Shown one piece after another: positions 19,314 through 29,561 of a stretch of DNA of 64,000 bases. The notes below the pieces were generated by a model. That model was not told the DNA's origin. It ran no database searches and worked only from the letters and a program-made list of their open reading frames with translations. The translations under genes and the position numbers were made by a program. Within the stretch, counting starts at the first letter, position 1; each line of letters opens with the position of its first letter. Origin of the DNA: JAMQKA01 sp034521835 (GTDB lineage Bacteria > Bacteroidota > Rhodothermia > Balneolales > Balneolaceae); the NCBI GenBank assembly GCA_034521835.1, contig JAXHMA010000006.1, forward strand, positions 1,054,001 through 1,118,000. The letters run 5' to 3'.

Positions 19314-20102
19314 ATGAATAGTATAAAAAATAGATTAGGTTGGATTACTGTTGGATTAGTACTTGTTGTAACAAGTGTTTTTCTCGTTGGGTATCTGCCA
19401 ATTTTGGTGCCCGGCCTTTACTTTGATAGCCATACCGAATTTGAACAATATTCAGTCCATGCTGATCATCCCTTAAACCGCGGGGTCAATTTTTTGCTCC
19501 GTGAGGTAACAATGAAACTGGAGGTTACTGAGCTTTATACTGGAGATGAAGACTTTGCCCTTTTCATGTGTTATGATCTCTCAACATATGCCCGTTTTGC
19601 GCGCGAGCTGGATGTGAATCCCGACAGCCAGGGATTTACCATCGAATCTTTGGGCTACGTTTTCATCAATCTTCGAAAAATTGGAGAAATCGGGCAAAAG
19701 TATGGCAACCGTCACCCCTATTCCCTGCTCTCAGGAAGTGCCACCCACATTATTGCTCATGAATTGACTCATATATTGATTACAGAACATGTCGGGCTTT
19801 TTGATTCTCGCGAGATTCCAGGCTGGAAACGTAAAGGATATGCAGAGTATGCGGCTTCCAAGTATCTCAGAAGTCAGGATAGCAGCTATTCACTTAACGA
19901 GCAGGTTAACGGCTTTCTTAAGGGTAATTATAAGGAGGTAACACCCGTTCGGAAGCAATATATCAAGGATAAACTCCTCGTGGAATATGTGTTAGATGCT
20001 GAAGGGTTTTCATTCCATGAACTGATGAACAGGCCATTAAATCCCGATTCAATTTTTATGGAATTGAAATCGTGGTCATCAGAATATTTAAATAACCCAT
20101 AA
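19314..20102 (+). CDS. Membrane-anchored zincin-like protein (HELTH motif)
   Basis: 262 residues with an N-terminal transmembrane anchor (WITVGLVLVVTSVFLVGYLP) and an extracytoplasmic domain. The sequence HIIAHELTHILITEHVG holds the HExxH motif of gluzincin metallopeptidases. In related proteins the third zinc ligand is a Glu in an EGLAEY-like segment about 25-30 residues later; here the equivalent stretch reads PGWKRKGYAEYAASKYL, with Lys where that Glu is expected. It could therefore be an altered or inactive protease, unless another acidic residue substitutes. The gene is intact and stands alone just to the right of the insertion sequence. Confidence 0.7.
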   Translation: MNSIKNRLGWITVGLVLVVTSVFLVGYLPILVPGLYFDSHTEFEQYSVHADHPLNRGVNFLLREVTMKLEVTELYTGDEDFALFMCYDLSTYARFARELDVNPDSQGFTIESLGYVFINLRKIGEIGQKYGNRHPYSLLSGSATHIIAHELTHILITEHVGLFDSREIPGWKRKGYAEYAASKYLRSQDSSYSLNEQVNGFLKGNYKEVTPVRKQYIKDKLLVEYVLDAEGFSFHELMNRPLNPDSIFMELKSWSSEYLNNP

Positions 20103-20198
20103 AGTAAGTATAAACTTGTACTTATACCTATTAAAAAGAACTTGTTTCCCTTTTTTTACTTTCCACCTAAATTACTGTAAATACAGTTCTTATCTATT

Positions 20199-20696
20199 TT
20201 AAAAAGCGTTCGTCAAATTTGAGGAATGCTGGCCATCGGGTCCTGCCGTGTGTCCTCCGAGATACTGGCGGAAAGCAATATCTCCCTCGAGCAAAGCCGT
20301 TCCTGCCGGTGGAAAGGTATCTGTTGGCAGCCCCTCTTTACCCAAGAACTCATAAAACGGGCCGGCGGCAACACCCGCCATGAACATGCCTTTGGGGTCG
20401 ACCCACAGGTCGCCATCCTTGCCGGAGCCGATAAAGATAGGGCGCGGGGCGCAGAGGGCCACCAGCTCGTGAGAATCGACCGGGATATCGCACCAGGTAA
20501 AAGGTCCCGCATATTTTACAATAGTTGCCCGCCATCCAGTGATACTCACTGCTGCCAGCCACATTTTCAACGATCTTCCCGTAACTGCGGTTATCTCCCA
20601 GCTTACGGCGGGTAGTGGCTAATTTTGGGCGCTTTCCAGACTTGGCAGACCGCTGATTAGAGGCAAACTAAACACAATCACAAGTAATTTTTTCAT
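20199..20696 (-). pseudogene. Internally deleted alpha/beta hydrolase (CE15/glucuronoyl-esterase-like)
   Basis: The N-terminus is a normal signal peptide (MKKLLVIVFSLPLISGLPSL at 20696 downwards) but is followed almost at once by the last third of an esterase: NVAGSSEYHWMAGNY, CDIPVDSHELVALCAPRPIF, GKDGDLWVDPKGMFMAGVA and YLGGHTAGPD. The VDSHELVALCAPRP segment is typical of the C-terminal part of CE15-like esterases and relatives. The nucleophile-elbow region and most of the hydrolase core are missing, and frame breaks remain near 20620 and 20520. This is a large internal deletion rather than a reading error. The family choice within secreted esterases is tentative. Confidence 0.7.
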
Positions 20697-20803
20697 TTGG
20701 ATAATGATATTTCCAAGCTGCTTTCTGGATGATTTTGAATAGTTTCGGGTGGGAATGAAACCGCAAATTAACTGATTCCATCCCCATATAAATGAACCGT
20801 TTT

Positions 20804-22162
20804 CTAAGGCCTGATCGGCGTGCCATCCAACTCCCGAACCTGGGTCCAGGTATTAAACTGCTTGTCGGGAATCGGAAACTTGGCGGCTTCCTCCTCGTTC
20901 AGATCCACGCCGATGCCCGGCGCCTCGTTGATCTTGATGTACCCGTTCTCCACCCGAGGGGCGCCCGGGAAGATGGCCCGCAGCCGGTCGCTCATGTTGG
21001 GGGCCTCCTGGATGCCAAAGTTCCACACCGCCAGGTCGATATGGGCGTTGGCCGCGTGCCCTACCGGCGACACATCCCCCGGCCCGTGCCAGGCGGTCCG
21101 CACGTTGAACCATTCCCCCAGCCGCGCCACTTTCATCGCCGGTGTGATCCCGCCGATCTGGGAAATATGGATGCGGATGAAATCGAACCAGCGCTTGGTC
21201 ATCGGTTCCAGCCACTCATGGGGATTGTTGAAAAGCTCTCCCATGGCGATCGGCACGCTCGTTTTTTGCCGCAGCAGCTCGAACCAGTCGTTGTTTTCCG
21301 GGGAGAGCGGATCTTCAATAAAGAACGGGCGGTACTGCTCCAGGTCCTGGCACAGCTGGATGGCATCGCGCGGCTGGATCCGCTCATGGATGTCGTGGCA
21401 CAGCTCAATGCGATCCCCGCAGGCCTCCCGTACCCTGGCGAACAGCTCCCGGGTGCCCTGCAGGTAGGTGTGGGTGTCCATGTAGCGGTCCCGCTCCATG
21501 CCGAACCCGGCTTCTTTAAAATCGGGCTGGCCTGTGATGGCCGTCGAACCGTACCCGCCCAGCTGAATGCGGCAGTGCCGGAAGCCCTGCTCCATCGCCT
21601 GTTGCACGTTTTCGATGACCTCTTCAATGGAGTCATCCCCGCAATGGGTGTAGGTGTCTACGGCAAAGCGGTTCTTCCCGCCCAGCAGCTCGTAGACCGG
21701 CATGCCCGCGCGTTTGCCTTTGATATCCCACAGGGCCTGGTCGAGCCCGCTGAGGGCGTTATTCAGCACCGGGCCGTTGCGCCAGTAGGAGTTCTGGTAG
21801 GTCATCTGCCAGATGTCCTCGATGTTGTTGGCGTTCATGCCCACGTAGAAATGCGCCAGGTAATCGTTGACCGCCGACAGGACCGGCCGGGCCCGCTGGC
21901 GGAAGGTGGCGCATCCCAGCCCGTACAGGTCCGGCTCGTCGGTTTCCACCTTCACCACGATCAGCTCAATACCGTGGGGAGCGGTGGCTATCGCCTTCAC
22001 GCTGGTAATCTCCAGCGGGGGCAGCCCGTTGGTGGCCTGCGCATAACGTTGATCCTGCTCTCGCTTTTTCTGCCGCCAGGGATCATCCCGCAGCGAAAAT
22101 TGTCCGAGCGCCCCGGCCGACAGTCCCATTCCCATGTTCTTGAGTGCATCCTTTCTATCCAT
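20804..22162 (-). CDS. Enolase-superfamily sugar-acid dehydratase (mannonate dehydratase-like)
   Basis: Mandelate racemase/muconate-lactonising-type enzyme, 452 residues, expected to dehydrate a sugar acid such as mannonate or gluconate with Mg2+. The capping domain contains CATFRQRARPVLSAVNDYLA and DQALWDIKGKRAGMPVYELL. Metal ligands fall in ELCHDIHERI, FFIEDPLSPEN and IAMGELFNNPHEW, and the catalytic region includes TAWHGPGDVSPVGHAANAHI as in the ManD group. The N-terminus (DRKDALKNMGMGLSAGALGQ) is Ser/Gly-rich without a twin Arg. The GC content is distinctly higher than that of the neighbours, suggesting transfer. It is intact. An equally long open frame on the opposite strand is a GC-driven shadow. 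Confidence 0.88.
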   Translation of the reverse strand: MDRKDALKNMGMGLSAGALGQFSLRDDPWRQKKREQDQRYAQATNGLPPLEITSVKAIATAPHGIELIVVKVETDEPDLYGLGCATFRQRARPVLSAVNDYLAHFYVGMNANNIEDIWQMTYQNSYWRNGPVLNNALSGLDQALWDIKGKRAGMPVYELLGGKNRFAVDTYTHCGDDSIEEVIENVQQAMEQGFRHCRIQLGGYGSTAITGQPDFKEAGFGMERDRYMDTHTYLQGTRELFARVREACGDRIELCHDIHERIQPRDAIQLCQDLEQYRPFFIEDPLSPENNDWFELLRQKTSVPIAMGELFNNPHEWLEPMTKRWFDFIRIHISQIGGITPAMKVARLGEWFNVRTAWHGPGDVSPVGHAANAHIDLAVWNFGIQEAPNMSDRLRAIFPGAPRVENGYIKINEAPGIGVDLNEEEAAKFPIPDKQFNTWTQVRELDGTPIRP

Positions 22163-22694
22163 AGCTATCCCGTTTTTTATTTGTTTAGGTATACTTATTT
22201 GATATTCAATAAAAAAAACTATTCATGGGATAAAACCAACTTACTATGATCTCTACTCAATGCGTCTTTGAACGATCCCATGGTTGTCGATAAAAAATGA
22301 TCAGGTTCTGCTAAAATAGTGGGAACTTCACTAAAAAAAATAAGGCCATGCAAATTGCATGGCCTTATGTACAGATTTCAATATTTTAACCACCCGTTTT
22401 AGGTTCGGGAGAGTTTATTAATGCGATTACCAAACTCCCTGCAATTGTAGCATGCTAAAGCGTATTGCGTATTCCCGGTAGATGGCGATAGGAATTTCGG
22501 TTCAAATTCAGATCACTGCCAACCTGTAATTGGGGAGTTCGGATCCTTTAGTTGAAAGATCATTCAATTTTTTTAGACGGCATGACGATCTTGCCCAACG
22601 GCTGGTTTAGTATTCACTGCACGGAAAGAGAAAAAAACAGCAGCAGGTATATTTCTTGCGTAGCTTTAGCGAATAAGCGAGGCTCGTTGTTGTG
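22163..22694. other. Noncoding stretch with a terminator-like dyad
   Basis: About 530 bases with no supportable gene. The only clear structure is the perfect dyad at 22340-22368, listed separately. Short stretches near 22590-22690 look like decayed coding or repeat material but could not be assigned. Confidence 0.4.
22333..22368 (-). terminator. Rho-independent terminator reading on the minus strand
   Basis: ATAAGGCCATGCAA (22340-22353) and TTGCATGGCCTTAT (22355-22368) are exact reverse complements separated by one base, a 14-bp dyad. On the minus strand it is followed by a run of eight T (22340-22333). It lies about 330 bases beyond the acetyltransferase gene and upstream of the dehydratase gene, and would stop transcripts coming from the right. 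Confidence 0.75.
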
Positions 22695-23207
22695 CTAGCC
22701 GTATTTTTTAAAAAGCTGGTGATACTTTACTCTGCCTGAAGGTATTTCTTCATTGAAGGATTGCATGAGAAAATACTCTTCAAGTACCCTTTCACATGTG
22801 AGATTATTTTGATGCTGGAATCCAAACGGTTGTAATAATCCGGTTCTCCCACCAATACGCAGCCATTGGAACCAAGCTTTTGCAGGTTGTATAGACCAGT
22901 ATTCAATTAACGTTGATCCAACTCCCTGATTTTGATATTCAGGATCAACCGATACTGGAGCAAGTCCATACCAGAACATAAATTTATCATCTATTGTAAC
23001 CTCAGAAAAAGCGATATGACCCAGGATTTCGTTATCTCTTTCAGCAACTAGAGATAGCGTAAGGGCGTTATTTTGTCTCAAATCTGACACCAGTAAATGC
23101 TCTTTCTGATTACTGTATGAAATCTCTTTAAAAGCGGATCTGATAATCTGGTTGATGCGTTCTATATCTTGCACCTTCTCAGGACGTACGGTTAATCTAT
23201 CGATCAT
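22695..23207 (-). CDS. GNAT N-acetyltransferase (YhbS-like), internal compensated frameshift
   Basis: Acetyl-CoA-dependent N-acetyltransferase, substrate unknown. N-terminal VRPEKVQDIERINQIIRSAF, LSLVAERDNEILGHIAFSEV and APVSVDPEYQNQGVGSTLIE follow the GNAT fold; the last contains the acetyl-CoA loop Q-x-x-G-x-G. Between about 22910 and 22830 the frame departs and returns: in the alternate frame the family text reads VGEPDYYNRF, whereas the open frame gives nonsense (WFQWLRIGGRTGLL). Two opposite indels thus cancel. The C-terminus EEYFLMQSFNEEIPSGRVKY is again in register. 170 residues, the normal size for this subgroup. Confidence 0.85.
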   Translation of the reverse strand: MIDRLTVRPEKVQDIERINQIIRSAFKEISYSNQKEHLLVSDLRQNNALTLSLVAERDNEILGHIAFSEVTIDDKFMFWYGLAPVSVDPEYQNQGVGSTLIEYWSIQPAKAWFQWLRIGGRTGLLQPFGFQHQNNLTCERVLEEYFLMQSFNEEIPSGRVKYHQLFKKYG

Positions 23208-23305
23208 TTGGAAGTTTTTAAGCGGCTAAGGATCCACTTTTTTATTCAATTGTTTACCTAATGACTCTGCGTATGAGGGGTTTTTGAATGTTAATTTCGA
23301 AAAGT

Positions 23306-23737
23306 CTACTGTATCTGATTATCTGTAATTGACAATTCATAAATAGTTAACCCGTATCCAGACTCTCCATAATCTTTACTTACTATTCGCCACTGCTCAT
23401 CATTAATTTGATTAATTGCATAAACTGGTGATGAGATATCTGAAGTTTTGTAAAATTCAATTTTGCTAAACGAGTCTGATGGTTTGGGATTTACTCCTAT
23501 AATTCCATCTTCAAAAATGATCTCTGCAGTTTTACTAACAATAGTGCTTGTGGTATCTATCTCTGAATTTAGTTGTGGAGATTTCGTAAATACTACCTTC
23601 AGATCCCTATTGCTCTGATTTTCAATTACGTATTGAGCAGAGCCTGCAGGTTCTTCGATAACAGAGCTTGAATTATTATCAGAGCAAGAAACCATTAAAA
23701 AGGCAACGAACAGCGGTAATATGATAATCTTTCTCAT
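23306..23737 (-). CDS. Putative lipoprotein, unknown function
   Basis: 143 residues with a signal sequence and lipobox LMVSC (FVAFLMVSCSDNNSS), so probably lipid-anchored. The rest is a small beta-rich domain (QYVIENQSNRDLKVVFTKSP, VYAINQINDEQWRIVSKDYG) without recognised family. The frame is intact. It follows the acetyltransferase gene in the opposite order on the same strand, about 100 bases upstream, with no sign of coupling. Confidence 0.65.
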   Translation of the reverse strand: MRKIIILPLFVAFLMVSCSDNNSSSVIEEPAGSAQYVIENQSNRDLKVVFTKSPQLNSEIDTTSTIVSKTAEIIFEDGIIGVNPKPSDSFSKIEFYKTSDISSPVYAINQINDEQWRIVSKDYGESGYGLTIYELSITDNQIQ

Positions 23738-23813
23738 GTAAAGGATGATTTATTCATAGCAAAATTGCGATACTTTTTGCCCGCTCTTGTAATCTAGCAA
23801 AGCTGTACCACTC

Positions 23814-24047
23814 TAACCTGGATTTCTCACCAAGAAATTGGTTCGTATACAAGGCGAAGTGGAAATCGCAAGCGAAACGTATATCCATACGTTAAGTGAA
23901 CTATTTCCACCTATAACGCAGTAGACGGGCTTATTTCGTAGCCAGCTACACACTGTTATATTTTTTCGACCTAAAAAACCATGTAAGCTACTGTATATAA
24001 TAGTATTACAAGAATTTAGACTAAATTCTCGTGAGAAATGCAGGCTA
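23814..24047. repeat. Dispersed 234-bp repeat with terminal inverted repeats, copy 1
   Basis: The left end reads TAACCTGGATTTCTCAC and the right end GTGAGAAATGCAGGCTA, an imperfect inverted pair of about 17 bp. Between them are the blocks AAGGCGAAGTGGAAAT, CGCAAGCGAAACG, TACGTTAAGT, AACGCAGTAGACGGG and TACACACTGTTA. The same blocks in the same order and spacing occur at 40491-40724, which has exactly the same length (234 bp). No protein is encoded. A non-autonomous transposable element (MITE-like) or a mobile RNA-type repeat fits best. Confidence 0.75.
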
Positions 24048-24524
24048 ATGACCTTGTGCAAACGTAGCGTACTGACCAAGGTTGAATTTCTTTAAAAATA
24101 GACCTGGAAAGCTGACAAATCGTAACCGGCAGCCAAAGGCCAGGCAGGTTCCAGCTATTGCGCGGACCTCTCCAAAAAAGAAGATCATCTGGTTACGTAC
24201 TATGAGTGTAACGTTGCAATCCGAAACTCAGATCGAATATCAGTTTGAGTCTTGAATGGCTATGGGTTAAATTCTCCGTTATTTTACACTGAATTCAGGC
24301 AGTCCTGAACTGGAGACTAATAATATCTTCCCGCTTACGTTTTAGCTGGTGAAGATCGCCTTGTTCATTGCCTGTACTTAATTAATCAAGCAATAAAATG
24401 AGGCAACAACGGGACAGAACAAGCAGTTGCTTTACATGGAACAAACGATCCCGTTCTTGCTTTTAAGGCACTGGTATTACAAGGGTAAACAGCATAAAGG
24501 CAACATTTATTCTAATTCATTACT
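24048..24524. other. Noncoding stretch
   Basis: No gene, repeat or terminator recognised. Translations in all frames are full of stops and show no family text. It probably holds the promoter of the VWA gene at 24525 near its right end. Confidence 0.35.
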
Positions 24525-25570
24525 ATGAATACATCGCTAAAGATTCCTTTTTTGACGACGGCCATTGTAGGCTTATTCCTCGTTACATTTTTTACCAGTT
24601 GTGATAATAACAACGGCAACAGCGGTGGAGAGCAGATCGATATCCAGCTCATCGAGGCCAGTACTATACCCCCTTCCAAAATACGCCTCTTCTTCCGGGT
24701 TGACCTCGGTCAAGAGCACCAGTTCACCACGCTGGATCCTTCTCATTTTGAGATCTTCGAGAACGGCTCGCAAATATCCAGGCTTGAGTCGCAAGGCCGA
24801 GAATCAGGCGCGAGAGCGGAGACTTCCTGCTACTCATTCTATCCTGTTGCTGGATCTCAGCGGCAGTATTCTGAACAATGCAGACCTGCCCAGACTTAAG
24901 GAGGCGGCCACTACGTTTATAGATCGAGCGATGCCGCAGGAGGGCGAATCCCTGCGGCACCGGGAGATGGCGGTCTACTGGTTTGACGGAGAACAAAATA
25001 TACACCGACTATGGTCTCCTTCACCCCCAACGGTGACAGCCTGATAAGCGGGATCGAAACCATTAATGAGGATATCAGTGAAGATGTCTCCACGAACCTG
25101 AATGGAGCGGTCATACAGGGTCTTTCCGTTATGGATGCACGATTGCAGGAAATCAGGCAGGATTCTGATATCGCCACGGCTGGATCCATGGTCCTGTTTA
25201 CCGACGGCACCAACCAGGCGGAAGAATTGCAGGTAAAAACCACGCTGACTCGGTCAACGAATATTGCGAACACCAAAACATCGGTGTTTCAAATAAGTAT
25301 TCGTGGAGAAATCGACCAGGAGTATTCCAGAGTTTCGGGAAAAATGGATTTGAACTGGCTGAGGACTCGCTCGAACTCAATTCATCCTTCCTTTGCCATG
25401 GCACGACGGCTGGAGGCGAAATGAATTAATTGCTGCTGTTGGGAATCTGCTCTCCCAAACGAACCGGGCAACACTCGCTGGAACTGCGCGCTGTCTATGA
25501 GGACATGTTCGGCAGTTTTACTACCGGGTTCTCTGCAGACGGGTTCACCGGCGGCTGTACCATTAATTAA
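24525..25570 (+). CDS. von Willebrand factor A domain lipoprotein, several frameshifts
   Basis: Surface lipoprotein with a VWA domain, a metal-dependent protein-binding module. The signal sequence ends FFTSC. The MIDAS motif is LLLDLSGSILNNADL (DxSxS), with supporting residues in STNLNGAVIQGL and MVLFTDGTNQAEEL. The frame changes at least four times (near 24795, 25005, 25340 and 25430); the C-terminal part reads LLGICSPKRTGQHSLELRAV and ends FTGGCTIN at a TAA, 25568-25570. Reconstructed length is about 345 residues. All pieces are collinear with one protein, so the locus is a single gene and not several. Confidence 0.78.
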
Positions 25571-25864
25571 GTCGATTCCAGCTATAAACTATTAGTGGTT
25601 GAAAGAAATTACACTACACCGGTCGGAGCTCTGGATTCCCGATCGGTTTAGCTTGAATCGATCAAAGCGCTATGTGCTATTGCATTCCTTATCATCGAGA
25701 ATAAGCTCTATAGCTAAACTTAACATGCGTTCGACCTGATTTTTACGCTTATAAAAAATTTGCCGAACATTTTCACTCTCACTCACGTCATTGGTAGGTG
25801 CTGCGTTTTTGCACAATTTATCACTCATTCAACTTTAAACTAATTGCTTATCCCCCTCCTGTTC
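25571..25864. other. Noncoding stretch
   Basis: About 290 bases between the VWA gene and a convergent membrane-protein remnant. No supportable feature. Confidence 0.35.
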
Positions 25865-26183
25865 CTAACGCTGTGTTTCTGAAGAGGCTCCCTCCTCATT
25901 TTCTGAATCCGAGTAGAACACGTACAGGCCTCCCCCGGCTACTAACACTGCCAAGACCTCCAGCTACATTTCCAATGGCGAAGTCGGGCTTCATTGAACT
26001 GGGTCCTGGAACTACCCTCTGTGATTCCGTGCTAATAATTGGATAAAATCGTCGTGCAATTCGGAGGCTGGTGATGGGCTCCGCCGGATTTGGCTGGAGG
26101 TTCGATACGCCGGGACAGAGGATCACGACCACGGAACTGATCGCAACCATGGTGGCGATTACCATATTCTGTCGTTCATTCAT
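25865..26183 (-). pseudogene. Remnant of a small membrane protein
   Basis: Unrecognised. It begins MNERQNMVIATMVAISSVVV at 26183 with a membrane helix. After a frame change near 25990 a second helix and an acidic tail are legible: VLAVLVAGGGLYVFYSDSEN, then EEGASSETQR before a TAG (25867-25865). A small dyad, TTAACC/GGTTAA at 26203-26219, lies about 20 bases upstream of the start and could be an operator. Two TM helices, about 100 residues, function unknown. Confidence 0.4.
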
Positions 26184-26693
26184 ATCGCTGAAGGCTTTTA
26201 GTTTAACCGATATGGTTAATTTTGTATAAAGTCCGGATTGATACTGAGTATTATAAGACGCCCATTAAAATTCTATTTACACATTACAAATGTTAATAAA
26301 ATAGCGTATAAAATATTCATATCGATTGACACTGAATACCATTTCATAGAAGCAAATTGTGGTTTGATGGATATTATAACGTGGATGAGCAGCTAAGTGA
26401 TTGGTTGTTGCATAAAGGGGTGCTCGTGTTTAAATTAGGACTTAGGTTTACCAGGTTATTCGCACTGTAAAAAAATTCAGCGAGACAGACTCGGCTATTT
26501 AGTGAAACATTTTTATATCTTTTTATTCACCAAAAAGCTAACATTCTCCGATACTTTTCGTCTAAGTCAGGTTTACATAGCAAATCATCTCTTAACCACT
26601 AATAAAACAGCTAATGATGATGGAAATAGCACAAGAGCATGCTTGTTCATACGTTGTCCTGGTGATGGTCCCCGGTCTGGCCATTTGGACAAG
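26184..26693. other. Noncoding stretch, AT-rich
   Basis: About 510 bases between a divergent remnant and the M16 protease gene. Apart from the TTAACC dyad near its left end nothing is recognised. Confidence 0.35.
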
Positions 26694-29481
26694 ATGGATA
26701 CACAAAAGTGAAAGAAATGGGCGGCATTGAAGAGTTACCGCCTTGAAAGCAACGGTCTTTCGGTTTTGCTGATGGAAGATCATTCCGCCCCGGTCCTCAC
26801 ATTATGGTGACCTACAACGTCGGCTCACGCAATGAAGTTACCGGCACTACCGGCGCCACCCACCTGCTGGAGCACCTGATGTTTAAAGGTACTGACAAGT
26901 ACAATCGGGAGAACAATACCGGCATCGATGCCCTGCTACAAAATAAGGGGGCCATGCTGAACGCCACCACCTGGCTGGATCGTACCAACTACTACGAAAA
27001 CCTGCCCAGCGAGCATCTGGAACTGGTAGTAGATATTGAAGCCGACCGCATGCGAAATCTCTGGCTTCGCGAAGAAGATCGTCAACCTGAAATGACGGTG
27101 GTACGCAACGAATTTGAGCGTGGGGAAAACAGTCCGTTCAGCGCCCTCAACAAAGAGATCTGGGCTTCTGCAATCATCGCCCATCCGTATCACCACTCCA
27201 CAATCGGCTGGCGATCTGATATTGAAGGTGTCCCAATCGAAAAGCTGCGGGAGTTTTACGATACCTACTACTGGCCGAACAATGCCACCGTTACAGTTAT
27301 AGGTGATTTCAACAAATCTGACGCCCTGAGCCATATCAAAAATTATTTTGGCCTGATTTCCTCCTCACCGGAACCAATTCCCCAAGTGTATACGCAAGAG
27401 CCTGAGCAAAAAGGTGCCCGTCGTGTACAGGTAAAACGAGCCGCACAATTGGGCGTGGTGGGCATCGGCTTTGAGAGCACCCGAAGGTTCACACAGAGAA
27501 TTATGCAGCACTCAGCGTGCTGGACAATATTCTTGCCAACGGCAAAACGAGTCGCCTATCTTACAAGACGATGGTAGATGCCGGAAAAGCGACCAGTGTT
27601 TTCAACTTTTATTACCCGTTTAAAGGGGCACCCGGAGCTTGTTTGTGATATACTCTTTCCTGGCGCCCGGTGCTACACATGAAGAAACCGAACAGATTCT
27701 GTGGGATCAGATCAATAAAATCAAGGAAAACGGGGTAACGCAGGCGGAAATCGACCGGGCGGTAAACCAGATTTCAGCTCAAACAGCCTTTGATCGTGAT
27801 GGCTCTTTTTCGATCGCCAGCCAGATAAACGAGGCGATTGCGATGGGCGACTGGACCTTTTACGTACGCTATCCTGAAGAGATAAAATCAGTTACTCCCG
27901 AACAGATTCAACAAGCTGTGCAAACCTATTTTGTAGAGGATAAAAGTACTACGGGCTATTTCATCCCCCGAACAGCCGGGGCTGAAACCCAGGCTACAAC
28001 CGGTTTAGCAGTTCCCGCTCTCCTGCACTGATGAGGTCGAGCAGATGCTGCTGCTCGCCGGGATACACAGTATCTTAAACCTGCTGGATCAGACCACATC
28101 AGAATCCCCTGCCCCAAGATCCAAACAGGCTGCTGACACTGACTTGGCCAGCAAAATTAAGAAAATCCAGATGGGCGACATAGTCAACTGTACACCATGA
28201 AAACCGGGGTCAGTGACGTGGTGAGCCATAACCGGCAGCCTGGCCGCGGGCGACTGGTACAGCCCCTCCTCAAACTCCATGATTGCAGACATGACCGGCA
28301 ACATGCTGGGATCGGGTGCGCTTGTCGAAAGACAAGTGTGCTGGTGGCCGAAGAGCTCGAAAATGCTTCGGAGACGTGCATTGCAGTTTTAGCGTCGGTT
28401 CAAACACGCTGACGTTGAGCGCCAAAAGCACTTAAAAAGGAATGTGCCCACCGTAAATGGCTCTTCTGGCAGAACGGCTCAGAGAAACCGGCTTTTGATT
28501 GGCGGGGAACTTAGAAAAACTTAGAAATTCAGCGCAAAGGTGCATTTCCCAGCGAAGTCTGGAAAATACGGGATACATGGCCAGCTCCAAGTTATCCCAA
28601 ATTTTGTATCCAGGAAATCATCCGAACTACCAGACACCGGTCGAAGAGCTAATCAAGGATATCGATAATGTGACGGTGGAAGATCTCAAGTCATTTCACA
28701 AGACGTATTATGGGCCTGGATGGCTGAAGGAAATGGTGGCGGTTGCAGGTGATCTGGATGAAGAACTGCCTGGAACGAGAAGTTAAAAACGCATTCTCCG
28801 GATGGACCGGCGGCATCGATTATAAGATAGCCACGACCAAAGCGGTTTCAGGCGGAAAGATTGATGAAACAGTATTTATGGAAGAAAAAACCAGCGTGTC
28901 GATAAATTTGGGTATTCCGATCGGCATCGACGAGCAACACCCGGACGTACAATTCTGTCCGCTGATGCTGGGCGCCTGCGTGCTTGGCGGTAATTTCTGC
29001 GCAGGCTGAGTGTGCAACTGTTCGCGACAAGGAGGGGCTGACCTATGGAATCGGCTCCCAGCATTTCCGGCGCTACCCTGAATGACGGCCACTGGTCACT
29101 TTCAGCCACGTTTGCGCCCAACCTGTTGGATCAGGGCATGCAATCGACGATGCGAGAAGTGCAAAACTGGGTTGATGCCGGAATTACCGCCGAAGAACTT
29201 GCTGCCAAAAAATCGACGATTTACCGGTCTTTCTAAAGTGCAGCTGGCCACTACCGGGGGTCTTCGGCGAGCTATATTCACGACGTGGCGCTGAGGGGCA
29301 AACCGCTTTCTCTACGCCGACCAGTTTTTTGAGGATATCCAGGCCCTGACGCTCGACCAGGTAAACAGTGCCATCAAAAAATATATCGACCTGGACAAGC
29401 TGGTCAGTTGTAAAAGCCGGTACGGTCGAACTGCCAAAATCCCGAATAATCTCTTCGATCCACCAGGTGATGGCCTGGTAA
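26694..29481 (+). pseudogene. M16 family zinc protease (pitrilysin-like), many frameshifts
   Basis: Two-domain M16 peptidase, probably periplasmic or membrane-associated. The inverted zinc motif is intact in GATHLLEHLMFKGTDKYNRE (HxxEH) and the downstream Glu lies in ELVVDIEADRMRNLWLREED. The first half continues VTVIGDFNKSDALSHIKNYF, VLDNILANGKTSRLSYK and ILWDQINKIKENGVTQAEID; the second half has YQTPVEELIKDIDNVTVEDL, VSINLGIPIGIDEQHPDVQF, GLTYGIGSQ-like text and MREVQNWVDAGITAEELAAK. The start MDTQKVKEMGGIEE at 26694 and a TAA at 29479-29481 bound about 900 codons. At least ten breaks occur; the stretch 28020-28560 is hardly legible. As given the gene cannot make a functional protein. Confidence 0.8.
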
Positions 29482-29488
29482 ACTTGAT

Positions 29489-29525
29489 CCTCTCCCTAAA
29501 CGATATAGGGAGAGGGGTTTTTTTA
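29489..29525 (+). terminator. Rho-independent terminator after the M16 protease gene
   Basis: CCTCTCCCTA (29489-29498) pairs exactly with TAGGGAGAGG (29506-29515) around a 7-base loop, followed by GG and a run of eight T. It starts eight bases after the TAA of the protease gene, a textbook placement. Confidence 0.9.
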
Positions 29526-29561
29526 TAATTATAACCGCTTTTTATCCCAGGGTTATGAATG

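Noticed and set aside
20792..22249. 485-codon open frame on the plus strand opposite the sugar-acid dehydratase
   Set aside because: It is antisense to an intact, clearly conserved enolase-superfamily gene. High GC content produces the long frame; the translation has no recognisable domain.
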